A stretch of DNA of 64,000 bases from Nissabacter sp. SGAir0207 (GCF_005491205.1 NZ_CP028039.1:37765-101764); one strand, 5' to 3'. Shown: positions 1 through 8,937, counted from the stretch's first letter. Made by a program: numbers and translations. Notes: generated by a model from the letters alone, not told the origin.

Positions 1-245
1 ATCAAACACATCGGCATATGCCCAGTCGCCCGAGGCGTCAGTGACAGCCACCAGCTCCAGGTAATCCGCCGGGCAGGGGAAGGAGAGGGGATCGCCCCGC
101 TGGATGCGGGCGCGCGTGACAATGCCGGCGCGATCTTGATAGGCGGTCAGTGCTGCCACAAGCAACGCCTCAAGCTTGTCTGCCTCATCATGCATCAGTG
201 GGGTAAAGCGGAGCTTCACGCTCTCAAGTAATTCGCGGGGGTCAT
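1..245 (-). CDS. Phage structural protein, 5' part only (runs off the window), frameshifted just after the start
   Basis: On the minus strand an ATG at 243-245 follows a good Shine-Dalgarno (GGAGG, four bases away). The first codons read MTP and then hit a stop. Adding one C to the five-C run at 237-241 opens the frame to the window edge, giving MTPRELLESVKLRF and about 80 residues. The gene therefore continues below coordinate 1. It lies downstream of the tail-tube gene in the same direction, so a tail or head-completion role is likely, but I do not recognise the family. The indel matches six others in the window. Confidence 0.55.
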
Positions 246-317
246 GAGGCCTCCAGGATTGAAGATGGCCACCATCGTAAGGAAAGTAACATTTGTGCCC
301 GTGCCGGCAGCGAACAT

Positions 318-340
318 AAAAAAAGCCCCTGGCGGGGCTT
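318..340 (-). terminator. Rho-independent terminator after the tail-tube gene
   Basis: Arms AAGCCCC/GGGGCTT with a 4-nt loop, followed on the minus strand by seven T residues. It sits 15 bp past the stop of the tube gene and before the next minus-strand start. Confidence 0.8.
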
Positions 341-355
341 TGGGGGAACCTGGGA

Positions 356-850
356 TTATTCGATGAAGTTATAGACAACACGCAGGTTAGGGCGAACCAG
401 CGCCGTCACGTCCTCATAGGAGAGGTCGGTACTGTCAACGTAGATCTTGCAGTCGTACAGGTTGATGGTCAGGGAGTCCGGCGCAGTGCCACCCAGGGAT
501 TCCGGCGCGGCACTGATAATGACGTCAAAATAGGACTTGTTGTTTACCGCGTCCTTAATGAAAGCCAGCAGCTTCCCGGTGATGGTTTCCACCGCCTGGC
601 AAGCCATCTCGCCGGCATTGCGCAGTGGACCATGTTGCGTGAACTTCATGCCACCGGGTCCGAAGTCTTCCACGTCCTCGCGGGTGCGCTCTGGCAGCTG
701 CGCGGTACGGAACAGCGCGGACAATTCTTCCTCGCCAACGATGGTCATCAGGAACTCAGAGCCATTGAGCTTCTCGCCCATGGCCTTGTTCATGTTGTAG
801 CGTGTTTTCAGGTATGCGGCATTGCCTACCGCGTTGTTGTGACCAGGCAT
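356..850 (-). CDS. Tail tube protein (contractile tail inner tube)
   Basis: 164 aa. The C-terminal half (LYDCKIYVDSTDLSYEDVTA, then a short YNFIE tail) has the layout of gp19-like tail-tube subunits, and the length fits. The start is supported by AGAGGA seven bases upstream. The gene lies in a minus-strand run after sheath and capsid genes, as expected for tube/sheath partners. It ends just before a strong terminator, so it is probably an abundant late product. Function is inferred from motif and context, not from a full alignment. Confidence 0.65.
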   Translation of the reverse strand: MPGHNNAVGNAAYLKTRYNMNKAMGEKLNGSEFLMTIVGEEELSALFRTAQLPERTREDVEDFGPGGMKFTQHGPLRNAGEMACQAVETITGKLLAFIKDAVNNKSYFDVIISAAPESLGGTAPDSLTINLYDCKIYVDSTDLSYEDVTALVRPNLRVVYNFIE

Positions 851-863
851 TAATACATCCTCT

Positions 864-1447
864 TCAGATAAATAGCCCCTGCACCTGGGAGCGGTTTTGC
901 ACCGCCATACCCGAGAGTTGCAGGGTCACCGTGTTGGAAGCGAAGTAGCCGTCGCTGGTGCGCGGGGCGTCCAGGTTGTAGCTCACGTCCTGGATCACCA
1001 CATCCGCCAGGATGAAGCGCCGGCCAATATTGATGACGCAGACCTCCGGCCGGCGCCCGAGGGGTTCCACGTCTTCCAGCTCGGGCGACACCATGGCGCA
1101 CAAGGCCTTGATAGCGCCGTCTACTTCGATTGAAGCGTCATAAATGGCCATAAATTCAAGCGGCAGACTGATAGAGGGGGCTGTGCGCCCTGCCACACCA
1201 TCAGGCTGTTCCAGCGAGATACGGACGTCGTGTTAGTCACTGACTGCCCAAGGTTCGCTGCGGTCTCAAAACCGGCAATGGAGCCTGCATTATCCCCCTC
1301 GAAAGGGCTTGTCCACATCGAGGCAATCTGGAGCGATGCACCCTGGCCGATATAGCCGGCCACGGAGAGATCGCCTGACACGATGTAGGCTTTTAGATAA
1401 GGGCTGACACCATCAAAGTCGGATGCGCCGAAAGAAGATATTTCCAT
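864..1447 (-). CDS. Tube-initiator/baseplate-type tail protein, frameshifted
   Basis: Two overlapping reading frames join into one protein of about 194 aa. The first (from ATG 1447, preceded by AGGA) runs through residues VSRWNSLMVW. The second carries LPLEFMAIYDAS and ends RSQVQGLFI at 864. One extra C in the five-C run at 1176-1180 joins them as QPPSISLPLEF, a sequence type typical of tube-associated baseplate proteins of the gp48/gp54 class. There is no proper slippery heptamer, so programmed slippage is unlikely. It is either a sequencing indel or a true mutation. Confidence 0.6.
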
Positions 1448-1492
1448 TTCCTATCCTCAATGCGGCCACCAGCTGGCGGCCGCCTTACTTAC

Positions 1493-2218
1493 TTAGCGGC
1501 CAATACGCTTGGCGCGCAGTTTCATCGACTTTGCACGGTGCAGCTTGGCCTGTGCGGTGAAAGCCTTGGAGCGGGCTTTCTTCAGCGCCATGCGCTGTGC
1601 AGAGGTCATATGACGCTTTTTGAATGGCTTGCGGATCAGCACCACTTTGCCCTTACGCACTACCTTCTCTACGGCCTCGGTCATGGCGCTGTTAGAGGAC
1701 AGGGAGTAAGCCGTCACCAGCTCGCTGCGGTCGGAGTCATCTAGTGCCTGGAACTCGTCACCCAGTGAAGCAGCAATGTCATCGTCCTCGTCGTCAAACA
1801 GCGCTTGCACGGCATCCTCATCAGCGCCTGCGGCAACCATGAAATCAGCCATATTGCCCAGCACCGTGAAATAGGCGTCCAGCTGGTCATCGGTCGGATC
1901 GGAATCGTCGCCAATGCCGGCCTCGGCCTGTGCGTAGCCGTCTAGCGCGTCATAGGAATGGTCATCACCATCCGCCCAGGAGAACACTGCTTGCGCGGCG
2001 TCACCCAGCTGGTTGGAGGCCACCACAGCGGCGGCCGCCTCCAGGATCATCTGGTGCGCCGCCTCCAGGGAGATTTCCTCCTTCACTGGCTCTTCTGCCG
2101 GCGGGGCGTCCGACGTGGCCACCCCCTCCAGCATGGCGGCCGGCTCAGCCTTGGCACCCATGGCAAAAGCCTTCAGGCCATCAGCCAGCAGGGCACCGCT
2201 TTGAAAAAAGTTGCTCAT
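1493..2218 (-). CDS. Acidic/basic two-part phage structural protein of unknown function
   Basis: 241 aa. The N-terminal three quarters are Ala-rich and very acidic, with DD/ED runs around residues 130-160. The last 60 residues are strongly basic (RKGKVVLIRKPFKKRHMTS onward). Such charge segregation suits a scaffold, chaperone or nucleic-acid/tail assembly factor, but I recognise no family. It lies 10 bp downstream of the tail sheath gene and is probably co-transcribed with it. Confidence 0.7.
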   Translation of the reverse strand: MSNFFQSGALLADGLKAFAMGAKAEPAAMLEGVATSDAPPAEEPVKEEISLEAAHQMILEAAAAVVASNQLGDAAQAVFSWADGDDHSYDALDGYAQAEAGIGDDSDPTDDQLDAYFTVLGNMADFMVAAGADEDAVQALFDDEDDDIAASLGDEFQALDDSDRSELVTAYSLSSNSAMTEAVEKVVRKGKVVLIRKPFKKRHMTSAQRMALKKARSKAFTAQAKLHRAKSMKLRAKRIGR

Positions 2219-2228
2219 TGTTTACTCC

Positions 2229-3812
2229 TTACTTAATCAATGCCGGGACGCCCAGCAGGCGACGGGCGGAGCCAGTTGGGCAGCAAGCCCATTCAATTTT
2301 CCAGTAGTCGAATTCGGTCTGCGTAACCTTCAGGACATATGGCGCGGTGCCATCGGAATCAGGATCGCGTGGGGCAACCAGCGCATTTGACGCCACAAAA
2401 CGATCTAGAATTTTGGTCATTTCACGGGTCAGTGACTTTTCGGTCACGTTGTCTGGTTGGTGCTTGAGCTTGCGCCCCAGCTGGAAGAAGGCGCGGCTGA
2501 TCGCGTTCATGATGGAAGACACGTGCTGGAAGCGAAGGTAGTTCTCTTCCGGGTAGGTGGTCAGCGCATCGTCGATGATCATCTTGCCGGTGGAGCTGAC
2601 GGCAACCTTGTTGATGCGGGCGTTATACATCGCCTCCTCATCAGGGGTGCCAGAGCCTTCAATCGGCTTGATGTTGGCGCGGTTGATGACCCCACGCTCT
2701 TCGCCAGCTGGGGAATAGTGCCAGCCGCCCACATCGGAGTTTTTCTTGATGCCCTTGGCCTTGCTCGCATAGGCGGTGCCAGACAGTCCCACGTTAACGC
2801 GGCCACTCGTCCACTGGTCTTTATGGGTGAACGGGAAGTGATAAAGGGCACAGGCGTTGTTATTGGCGGTTTTCAGGCCAGAGTCTTCCGCTGCGGTGAG
2901 TGCCTCGGCGTAGGTCAGGTTGCCCTTGAGGTCAAAGAACCCCTCAATGCGGCGATCGTTCACCAGGTCAGCCAGCAGCTTTTGGGTTGCCAGGCTGTAG
3001 CATCCCAGCCCCAGGACGTGGGTGTAGTTCACGTTGGCGTTGGAAAGTGCGGTTACGGCCTTGCTGTACTGCGCTTCAGAGATGTTGGCCTGGTTGCCGT
3101 TGGTGCCACCAGCAAAGGCGATTGCCTCGGTCGCGGTGAAGGCCACGCCGGCCGCAGCCTGTGCGTCACAGGTTGCCATCAGGTAGCCAGAGCGGGCTTC
3201 CAGCGCGGTTTCGATGTAGCACGGGCGCCCCATGGAGTCTGTGTCTTCAGTACCGAAGGAAATCACCGTGGTTTCCAGGGTGGAAGTGACGCCCAGGCTG
3301 TTGGTTTCAGCGAGCTTTAGCTCGAAACGGGTTGAACTGTTCGGATCTGCTTTGAAGGTGACGTGACGATTTGTCGATGGGTCACCGTCATTCACGTATA
3401 GCGCCAGGAACTGATTACCCGTCAGCTCCACTTCAGTGCCATACGTCAATGCAGTGGTTGAATGAGAGATGTCACCATCTGCCTTGGAGAAGATGATCAC
3501 CGGAAACTTGGCGTCATCAGCCACCACGCGCACCGCGTAACCGTCAGTCTCCTGGACTGCCTCGTACACATGGCGAATCGGCTCAAATTGGGAACCGGAC
3601 GCCGGGTGGATCGGCTGCCCCAGGACATCTAGGTAGTTGGATTTGGTGATTTTCAGTGCTGTGAAGGGCTTGCCACGGGCAAACGCCCCGACGCCTGCCC
3701 AAAGGGACTGGCCTAGGTTATCGCCCACGGTCACGGTGCTATCAGCGTTGATCGCTGACACCGCCACGGCTGAGACATTCGTCATAGCCGATGGGATACT
3801 GTAGTTAGACAT
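2229..3812 (-). CDS. Tail sheath protein (P1 gp22-like)
   Basis: 527 aa. Forms the contractile outer sheath that drives DNA injection. The N-terminus (SIPSAMTNVSAVAVSAINAD), mid-region beta-rich repeats and a conserved C-terminal part (residues about 400-527, with the VSSIMNAISRAFFQLGRKLK region) fit long sheath proteins. It lies directly beside the major capsid gene, the order of P1 genes 22 and 23. RBS AAGGA lies upstream of ATG 3812. A terminator hairpin sits between capsid and sheath, so sheath is probably expressed from its own promoter or by read-through. Confidence 0.8.
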   Translation of the reverse strand: MSNYSIPSAMTNVSAVAVSAINADSTVTVGDNLGQSLWAGVGAFARGKPFTALKITKSNYLDVLGQPIHPASGSQFEPIRHVYEAVQETDGYAVRVVADDAKFPVIIFSKADGDISHSTTALTYGTEVELTGNQFLALYVNDGDPSTNRHVTFKADPNSSTRFELKLAETNSLGVTSTLETTVISFGTEDTDSMGRPCYIETALEARSGYLMATCDAQAAAGVAFTATEAIAFAGGTNGNQANISEAQYSKAVTALSNANVNYTHVLGLGCYSLATQKLLADLVNDRRIEGFFDLKGNLTYAEALTAAEDSGLKTANNNACALYHFPFTHKDQWTSGRVNVGLSGTAYASKAKGIKKNSDVGGWHYSPAGEERGVINRANIKPIEGSGTPDEEAMYNARINKVAVSSTGKMIIDDALTTYPEENYLRFQHVSSIMNAISRAFFQLGRKLKHQPDNVTEKSLTREMTKILDRFVASNALVAPRDPDSDGTAPYVLKVTQTEFDYWKIEWACCPTGSARRLLGVPALIK

Positions 3813-3826
3813 TCAGCATGTTCCTT

Positions 3827-3849
3827 AAAAGAGCGCCCATTGGGCGCTC
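3827..3849 (-). terminator. Terminator between major capsid and tail sheath
   Basis: Perfect 9-bp arms (GAGCGCCCA with a near-minimal loop), followed on the minus strand by TTTT and then the sheath Shine-Dalgarno. It could attenuate read-through from the capsid gene. Confidence 0.7.
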
Positions 3850-3871
3850 GGGTTACTTGTGGGGAAGTGGA

Positions 3872-5575
3872 TTAGCTGGAGGCGCTTTCGATGATCTGGC
3901 CGGTGCGGAAGTTGATGCCGCCTTTCTTGGCGTTGGTCAGCGTCAGCAGGGTGAAATACTGCGAACCGTTACGCGGGTGGATGCGGTTGATAGCCGAACC
4001 CCACAGAGTGGTGCGGTTGCGCAGGCCTGGCGTGGTCGGGTGCACGAACGGGATCGCCGGCACGGCGTCGCCGGTGACAAAGCCGGCTTTGCCCGGGTTT
4101 TCGTCGCGGCAGTAGCACAGCACGTCATAGGAGCCGAAGGTCACGCCCTGTTTGGTGAAGGCATTGCAAACACCGGTCGGGACTTCATACACCTTGATGC
4201 TGCCGAAGAGGGTGCCCACGAAGTGCACAAACGGCACCTGGGTGTAATTCTCAGCTGGGGTGAACATGGACGGCGGCAGCATCTTGAAGAACAGCGCGGC
4301 ATCGGAGCCGGCAAACATACCGCTTGAGCCGCTGCTCTGGGTGCGTTCAGCGATATCACGGTAGATCTGCTGCATCTTCGATTTGAAGATCAGGCTCCAC
4401 ACGTCCCAGTTGGTATCCTGCGGGATAGCCAGGTCGAAGGTGTCAGTCTTCATGGTGCGGCGGATCATGATGCGCAGGCGCAGCATATCCTGCTCATGGG
4501 ACAGGTAGTCCTTCAGGGTGCGGTATTGCAGGCTGCCCAGGTCAATGCCGAACTCGCGTTGCGCGTCGTAGGCGGCCATGACGGTGTGCTCTGCTGCCAG
4601 GGCATACTGTGATGGGCGCACGGTGTACTTTTTCATTTCCTGGTTGATCAGCGGGATCAGCTCAGGCGCGGCCTCGATGTTGATCTCAACTTCTGCTTCC
4701 AGCTTGGTGCCGGAGGCCGGTGCCATGGAGAAGGTCAGGGTGATCTGGCCTTTGGTGTAGTCCAGGGAAGAGGTCAGGGAGACCGCCGTGCCGGAGGCAT
4801 CAGCGTAGGAGTGCAGCAGGGTGCCTTCACCGTTGTCTTCCGGGGTCGGCTCATTGCCGATGTACAGCACGGTACGCCCCTTACGGATCGGGATGTCCTT
4901 GCCTTCAAAGTCAGAGATTTTGAAGGTGAACACCTTGGTGGTGCCATCGCCCAGGGCGGAGAGCACGTAGTTGCGGCGCATCTGGGAGTAGGCACCCACA
5001 GACTGCATATCCAGCTTGTCACCGATCGCGTAGTCACCGAAGGTGGTGCCGGCTACGTTGAAGATCTCGTAGATGTTGGACTCATCGCGCGGAACCGGGA
5101 TGAAGGTACAGGCGTCGCCAGTCTGTGCGCCCAGCGCAACCGGCAGGATCATCGCCAGGAAGATAGCCTGGTGCAGGATGCCATCCTGACCGCTCATCAT
5201 CTCAGCGTTCACGCTTTCCAGCATGGATTGGTTAATGGTCTTCTGGCCGCCGGCGTTGCGGCTTTCTGCCATCAGGCAGTTTTCCAGCGTTTGGTGGCAC
5301 ATGGCCAGCAGGTCTTCGCGCGGGGCGGTTTTGTGCTTCGCTGCATAATCAGCATACGCAGCGCCCCAGGCGGTCACGATCTGGGAAACGGCAGACGGGT
5401 TAACACCCTCGAAGATCGGCTCTTGTTTCGCCGCCTCAAGCATGGCCACACGGCGTTCTTCCGCATTCTGGATAAAGCCGCCTTTGTTGAACTGCGCGTC
5501 AGACACGATGCGGGTCACACGACGCGCACGACTGGCGATGTCAGCAATATGCTGTTGATACTCTTTATTACTCAT
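3872..5575 (-). CDS. Major capsid protein (P1 gp23-like)
   Basis: 567 aa from ATG 5575 (MSNKEYQQHIADIASRARR). The frame stays open upstream, but that stretch is encoded by a terminator hairpin and has no ribosome site. An AAGGAGA-type site lies about 40 nt upstream and GAGGC just before the ATG. Length and position next to sheath match P1 gene 23, the large major head protein. The middle contains a beta-rich inserted region (residues about 200-330). The C-terminal part (YSYFTLLTL region, then GGINFRTGQIIESAS) closes the fold. No cleavage site is obvious. Confidence 0.75.
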   Translation of the reverse strand: MSNKEYQQHIADIASRARRVTRIVSDAQFNKGGFIQNAEERRVAMLEAAKQEPIFEGVNPSAVSQIVTAWGAAYADYAAKHKTAPREDLLAMCHQTLENCLMAESRNAGGQKTINQSMLESVNAEMMSGQDGILHQAIFLAMILPVALGAQTGDACTFIPVPRDESNIYEIFNVAGTTFGDYAIGDKLDMQSVGAYSQMRRNYVLSALGDGTTKVFTFKISDFEGKDIPIRKGRTVLYIGNEPTPEDNGEGTLLHSYADASGTAVSLTSSLDYTKGQITLTFSMAPASGTKLEAEVEINIEAAPELIPLINQEMKKYTVRPSQYALAAEHTVMAAYDAQREFGIDLGSLQYRTLKDYLSHEQDMLRLRIMIRRTMKTDTFDLAIPQDTNWDVWSLIFKSKMQQIYRDIAERTQSSGSSGMFAGSDAALFFKMLPPSMFTPAENYTQVPFVHFVGTLFGSIKVYEVPTGVCNAFTKQGVTFGSYDVLCYCRDENPGKAGFVTGDAVPAIPFVHPTTPGLRNRTTLWGSAINRIHPRNGSQYFTLLTLTNAKKGGINFRTGQIIESASS

Positions 5576-5665
5576 TAAACCGAGCCTCTTGGGTTTGTTA
5601 ATCGGCTCGATCTTATGGAATGTTACATCTCCTTTTTTTGGGGTTAAGTTTTTTTCTGGGCAAAG

Positions 5666-5685
5666 AAAAAGGCGCTCAAAGCGCC
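5666..5685 (-). terminator. Terminator upstream of the capsid gene
   Basis: GGCGCT/AGCGCC stem followed on the minus strand by TTTTT. It lies between the spanin genes and the capsid gene and should insulate the capsid from upstream transcription, so the capsid promoter probably lies between this hairpin and 5575. Confidence 0.7.
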
Positions 5686-5778
5686 TTGTCAGGATGATGC
5701 GAAGTGTCCTTCGCCTTAGAGGTTTTCCGGTACTTGACAGGCGGCCGCTCATCGAGAGCTACAGCCTGAAAATAAGAG

Positions 5779-5799
5779 AAGGCACCGCGTGGGTGCCTT
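5779..5799 (-). terminator. Second hairpin terminator after the spanin genes
   Basis: AAGGCACC/GGTGCCTT with a 5-nt loop, followed on the minus strand by a CTCTTATTTTC tail. It lies 85 bp after the stop of the Rz1-like gene. Confidence 0.6.
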
Positions 5800-5883
5800 G
5801 TGGGGACTTCAATGAAAGAAACAGTTTATTGCATGTCGGGGACAAACTTCTTTGTCCTCAAATCCATACTTCAAACAGTGGCG

Positions 5884-6252
5884 CTATTCTGAGGCAGTTT
5901 TTTTTCTTTGTCCAACACCCCCCACCGTCACACCGTTCACCCTGTTAACGCTGATGTTGTGGTCATTGATGGTAGCCAGCAAGACGCGCGTTTTCTCCAC
6001 GTAGGCGGGGTAGTCGCCATAGGTTTTCACCGTGAAGGCCGGCATTTGGCACATCCAGGCGCTAACCTGTGCCGGCGCGGCCTCAACCTTAACGTTGATA
6101 CTGGGCGTTGAAGTCGCTGACGGCTTGCTGCTGCACCCTGACAACACCGGCAGGCACAGCATGGCCAGCGCAAAGATCTTGTGCCTGGAGCTGCCGGAGC
6201 TGCTGTTGTGCGGCCTCACTTTCGGCCTGGTAATGCTGGGCTTGCTGCTCAT
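5884..6252 (-). CDS. Outer-membrane spanin subunit, Rz1-like lipoprotein
   Basis: 122 aa. The signal peptide (FALAMLCLPVLSGC) ends in a lipobox with the lipid-modified Cys at residue 40. The mature chain starts in the Ser/Pro-rich stretch usual for Rz1. Its start lies inside the neighbouring Rz-like gene in another frame, the classic overlapping Rz/Rz1 layout. The pair bridges inner and outer membranes and fuses them at the end of lysis. It is longer than lambda Rz1, with an extra C-terminal domain containing two Cys. Confidence 0.75.
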   Translation of the reverse strand: MSSKPSITRPKVRPHNSSSGSSRHKIFALAMLCLPVLSGCSSKPSATSTPSINVKVEAAPAQVSAWMCQMPAFTVKTYGDYPAYVEKTRVLLATINDHNISVNRVNGVTVGGVGQRKKTASE

Positions 6253-6556
6253 TTTCCTGGTTCTCCTGGTTTAATGCCTCGGTGCGCTGCGCATAGGCGT
6301 CACGCTGGGCGTCTGAAATGGCTTTGCTGGTGGCCAGCTGCTCTTTTTCGTTGGTCAGGGTGGTGATGCTGGTGCGCTGGTTGGCCAGCTGCTCGGCCTG
6401 CACCTGATTGACGTCCTTCAGGTCAGACACCCACAGCCAGCCCGCCACCAGCCCGGCCGCGATCGTCATGCCCATGCAAATCTCCACCTTGGCGCGGGTG
6501 GATAGGCCTGAAAGCAGGCTCCAGCTGGTTGAGAGGGCGGTAAACATGCTCATCAT
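6089..6556 (-). CDS. Inner-membrane spanin subunit, Rz-like
   Basis: 155 aa. One N-terminal membrane segment (residues about 28-46, AAGLVAGWLWVS), then a long coiled coil rich in Gln and Glu (residues 50-125). It ends with the short VPAGVVRVQQQAVSDF type of tail seen in Rz proteins. The ATGA overlap with the upstream gene suggests coupled translation. It partners the lipoprotein encoded inside its 3' half. Confidence 0.75.
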   Translation of the reverse strand: MMSMFTALSTSWSLLSGLSTRAKVEICMGMTIAAGLVAGWLWVSDLKDVNQVQAEQLANQRTSITTLTNEKEQLATSKAISDAQRDAYAQRTEALNQENQENEQQAQHYQAESEAAQQQLRQLQAQDLCAGHAVPAGVVRVQQQAVSDFNAQYQR

Positions 6557-7302
6557 GCACTTTCCTTGAGTAATGCCAGCACACTGGCAGGGGTGATCGC
6601 GCTAACGGCCTTTGCCACCGCCGCGCTGTTAATCGAGGCACCAATCAACGCCACAGAGATGGCATTGCTATATGCCTGCTGGGATGTAGTGATGCTGCTG
6701 CTTGCCGCGTCGTACTGGGTGGCCAACGTCTTTTGTGCGGCGGTAGCAGTGGCCATCTTCGCGGTGAAGCCCGTTACGGCAGTTTGGAGCGCAGCTACCT
6801 GGCTGGTAGAGAGCGCCGCCGGCACGGTAGCAGTGCCGCTGGCCAGCGTGGCATTGATGCTATCCATGGCGGACGATAGCGCGCTGATATCCAGGGCGGT
6901 GAGGGCGGCCACCAGCGCGCCGGGCGTGGCGGCATCACCGATCGCCGTGGAGATGGCCAGCTCACTGGCTTTTAGCCCGCTGGCGCGGCAGTGCACGTCC
7001 CAGCCCGTGGTGAGCTGGATAAGGGTCGAGGGGTCACTGTAGTTAGCCAATAGTGTTGCGTGGCTGGTGGCCTGGGTGGCCGTGCCCGCCAGCACCTTCG
7101 CCCAGCTGCTGATCTGCGCTACGTTGGCGTTGATGCTACTTGGGTAGGTCACGGTAGACAGCACCAGCCCAGAGAGCGTGGCACTGGCCTTAGTGGCCAA
7201 TTTGGCCGCCTGAGTGGATTGGGTGGCGCTGGCGGCCGTGGCCAGCCCGCCGGCGGTTTTGAGCGCCTGGTAGGCGGCAATTTGGGCAGGGGTAGAAAGC
7301 AT
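6553..7302 (-). CDS. Ala/Ser/Thr-rich phage structural protein
   Basis: 249 aa of low complexity (repeated ATQATSHAT, TLASGTATVPAALSTS stretches) with predicted helices and no membrane span. It lies between the PAAR tip gene and the spanins in one tight run. Composition suits a tail or fibre-associated protein. I do not recognise the family. It ends at 6553 in the ATGA junction with the Rz-like gene. Confidence 0.6.
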   Translation of the reverse strand: MLSTPAQIAAYQALKTAGGLATAASATQSTQAAKLATKASATLSGLVLSTVTYPSSINANVAQISSWAKVLAGTATQATSHATLLANYSDPSTLIQLTTGWDVHCRASGLKASELAISTAIGDAATPGALVAALTALDISALSSAMDSINATLASGTATVPAALSTSQVAALQTAVTGFTAKMATATAAQKTLATQYDAASSSITTSQQAYSNAISVALIGASINSAAVAKAVSAITPASVLALLKESA

Positions 7303-7305
7303 AGG

Positions 7306-7590
7306 TTAACTCACTGACAGGAGCGGCTCGCCGCTGGTTACGGTGGAACCACAGGAAACCGGATCGCCCTCGCAGACCACGGCCTTGCCGCCTACGGTAA
7401 ACCAAGGGCGGGTAGACATGGCATTACCGGGGTGTGATGACGTTCCGTCTGTATGGGAGGGATAGGCGTTACCATCCACCAGCACTGCAACGCCATTGAC
7501 CGTGAAGAAATCCACGGCCTCGGCCGGCGGCCGGGAGGCAAACCCATCATGCCCAGAACACACGGAATTTTTTGTCGCTATGCCAGGCAT
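7306..7590 (-). CDS. PAAR-motif spike-tip protein
   Basis: 94 aa, the usual size for a single PAAR protein. Two PAAR-like turns can be seen: PGIATKNSVCSGHDGFASRP near the start and FTVGGKAVVCEGDPVSCGST at residues 64-84, with the metal-binding type His/Cys residues. PAAR proteins cap the tail spike and sharpen it for membrane piercing. The partner is the spike protein at 16627-17283. It overlaps the ATPase-like gene upstream by 13 bp. Confidence 0.85.
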   Translation of the reverse strand: MPGIATKNSVCSGHDGFASRPPAEAVDFFTVNGVAVLVDGNAYPSHTDGTSSHPGNAMSTRPWFTVGGKAVVCEGDPVSCGSTVTSGEPLLSVS

Positions 7591-8393
7591 TCGGCCGGCT
7601 CCAGCTCATGGGGCACCATATGCAGGCACTCATAGATTTCTGGCGTATCAGCGTAGCGCTCGCGCTGCTCGGCAAGGCAGGAGGTGGAGATGAGGGAGTT
7701 TCCTTTTTGGGATAACTGGATAGCTTTCACCTGGGGCTGCTGGCCAAGCCAGACCAGGGCGCTTGAGACCTTATAGCCCGCCACCACCAGCCGGCACTCT
7801 GGGGAGACAAGGTTATAGACCAGGCGGATAAAGTCCGGGTGATATTGGTGAGCGTCATCGATAATCACCGTGTTTACGCCTGGCAGCACCGATTCAAGGT
7901 ACTCGCGCGTGGCGTCCACCATCGGATCCCAGCACAGCCCCCACGTCAGCTTTTCATCCGTCGCCAGCACGTACTCTGTCCGCACAGAAAATAGGGCGTC
8001 CGCCAGGGCTAAGCCCGCGCCGGCATACCCATAGCGCAACATCTTGCGACACTTCAGCATGATGTCTTGGGTAGGGGAGATGACCATTACCACCTGATCA
8101 CGATTCATCACCAGGTCATGCAGTGCCACCATGGCACATGCTGTGGTCGCGCCTGTTTCTGGGGCGTGGAAGGCCAGAACATGGCGCTGGCTCTCCATGG
8201 CTGCCAATAAGCGCTGTTGCTGCCGGGTCATGCTCAATTCGGGGAGCACGTGGTTCGCAAAGTAGCGCAATGAGCGCTCTTCTGGCGTGAACTCGTCCAG
8301 CATGGCATAGCCCATATTGCGGACGCGGTTGCTTACCAGCTCGTTATGGTCAGGAAAAGTAATGCTCTCGAGAGTGGTTTTGAAGGAACCCAT
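7578..8393 (-). CDS. Degenerate P-loop ATPase-like protein (terminase/helicase-like fold), copy A
   Basis: 271 aa. The segment HAPETGATTACAMVALHDL (residues about 75-95) sits where terminases and SF2 helicases have Walker A but lacks the GKS/T lysine. MVISPTQD follows as in motif Ia, and VNTVIIDDAHQYHP (about residue 155) resembles Walker B with DD. The nuclease domain of a terminase is absent. A similar gene lies at 11327-12130, so the two are probably diverged paralogues (compare P1 upfB/upfC by position). Nucleotide hydrolysis is doubtful and the function is unknown. Confidence 0.6.
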   Translation of the reverse strand: MGSFKTTLESITFPDHNELVSNRVRNMGYAMLDEFTPEERSLRYFANHVLPELSMTRQQQRLLAAMESQRHVLAFHAPETGATTACAMVALHDLVMNRDQVVMVISPTQDIMLKCRKMLRYGYAGAGLALADALFSVRTEYVLATDEKLTWGLCWDPMVDATREYLESVLPGVNTVIIDDAHQYHPDFIRLVYNLVSPECRLVVAGYKVSSALVWLGQQPQVKAIQLSQKGNSLISTSCLAEQRERYADTPEIYECLHMVPHELEPAECLA

Positions 8394-8569
8394 AGACAGG
8401 CCTCATGATTAAAGGACTGCCAGCCTATGGAAAGTTGCATCTGCTTGTTAAACGTAATTGTTAAAATGAAAGCACAAAAAATGCGAATTAAGAATTTATT
8501 AATTGCTTACGGGATGCAACAAGCCAGAAAGGATCATAGACTCAGCCCTAAGAACGGGAGGTATAAATT

Positions 8570-8896
8570 ATGCGCAATTATATGTCTGCACTGACCGCTG
8601 AAGAGATCAGCCGCATCGCTGATCAAGCCGTAGCAGATGTTGCGAGTCAGAAACTTACGACGACGAAAAGTGCCGCTCCAGCAGCCTACGGAACCGCTCA
8701 CCGCGACCGTACTGCAATGGCTCATAATGTTAATGTACGTTATAGTATCTCTGATAAAAATGTGCACCTCAGCAAGGGTAACGATGGTATTACAGTTATC
8801 TATAGCAATGATTTACATGGGGTCTCGAGTAAATTATCAATGGCAACTGGTAGAGATCTTTTCCGCACCGCATTCAATTTAGCTCGTAAGGGTTAA
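8570..8896 (+). CDS. Small cargo protein of unknown function
   Basis: 108 aa, opposite in direction to the surrounding structural genes and AT-rich. A strong site GGGAGG lies 8 nt before ATG 8570. The first 30 residues (MSALTAEEISRIADQAVADV) form a helix. The rest is mixed and ends FRTAFNLARKG. No recognised motif. A terminator follows at once, so it has its own transcription unit. Confidence 0.6.
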   Translation: MRNYMSALTAEEISRIADQAVADVASQKLTTTKSAAPAAYGTAHRDRTAMAHNVNVRYSISDKNVHLSKGNDGITVIYSNDLHGVSSKLSMATGRDLFRTAFNLARKG

Positions 8897-8908
8897 AAAT
8901 ACTTAATC

Positions 8909-8937
8909 AATGCCCCTCTGATGGGGCATTTTATTTT
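8909..8937 (+). terminator. Terminator after the 108-aa cargo gene
   Basis: AATGCCCC/GGGGCATT stem with a 6-nt loop, then TTATTTT. Confidence 0.8.

Noticed and set aside
1160..1200. Programmed -1 frameshift in the tube-initiator-like gene
   Set aside because: The five-C run lacks a proper X-XXY-YYZ heptamer in frame, and five other genes have the same type of one-base deficit, so a technical cause is more economical.
2457..3320. Long plus-strand open frame opposite the tail sheath gene
   Set aside because: It is antisense to a well-supported gene in GC-rich DNA, lacks a ribosome site and has Arg/Gly/His/Val-rich composition typical of shadow frames. The same holds for 4811-5578, 19283-20221 and 49871-50533.
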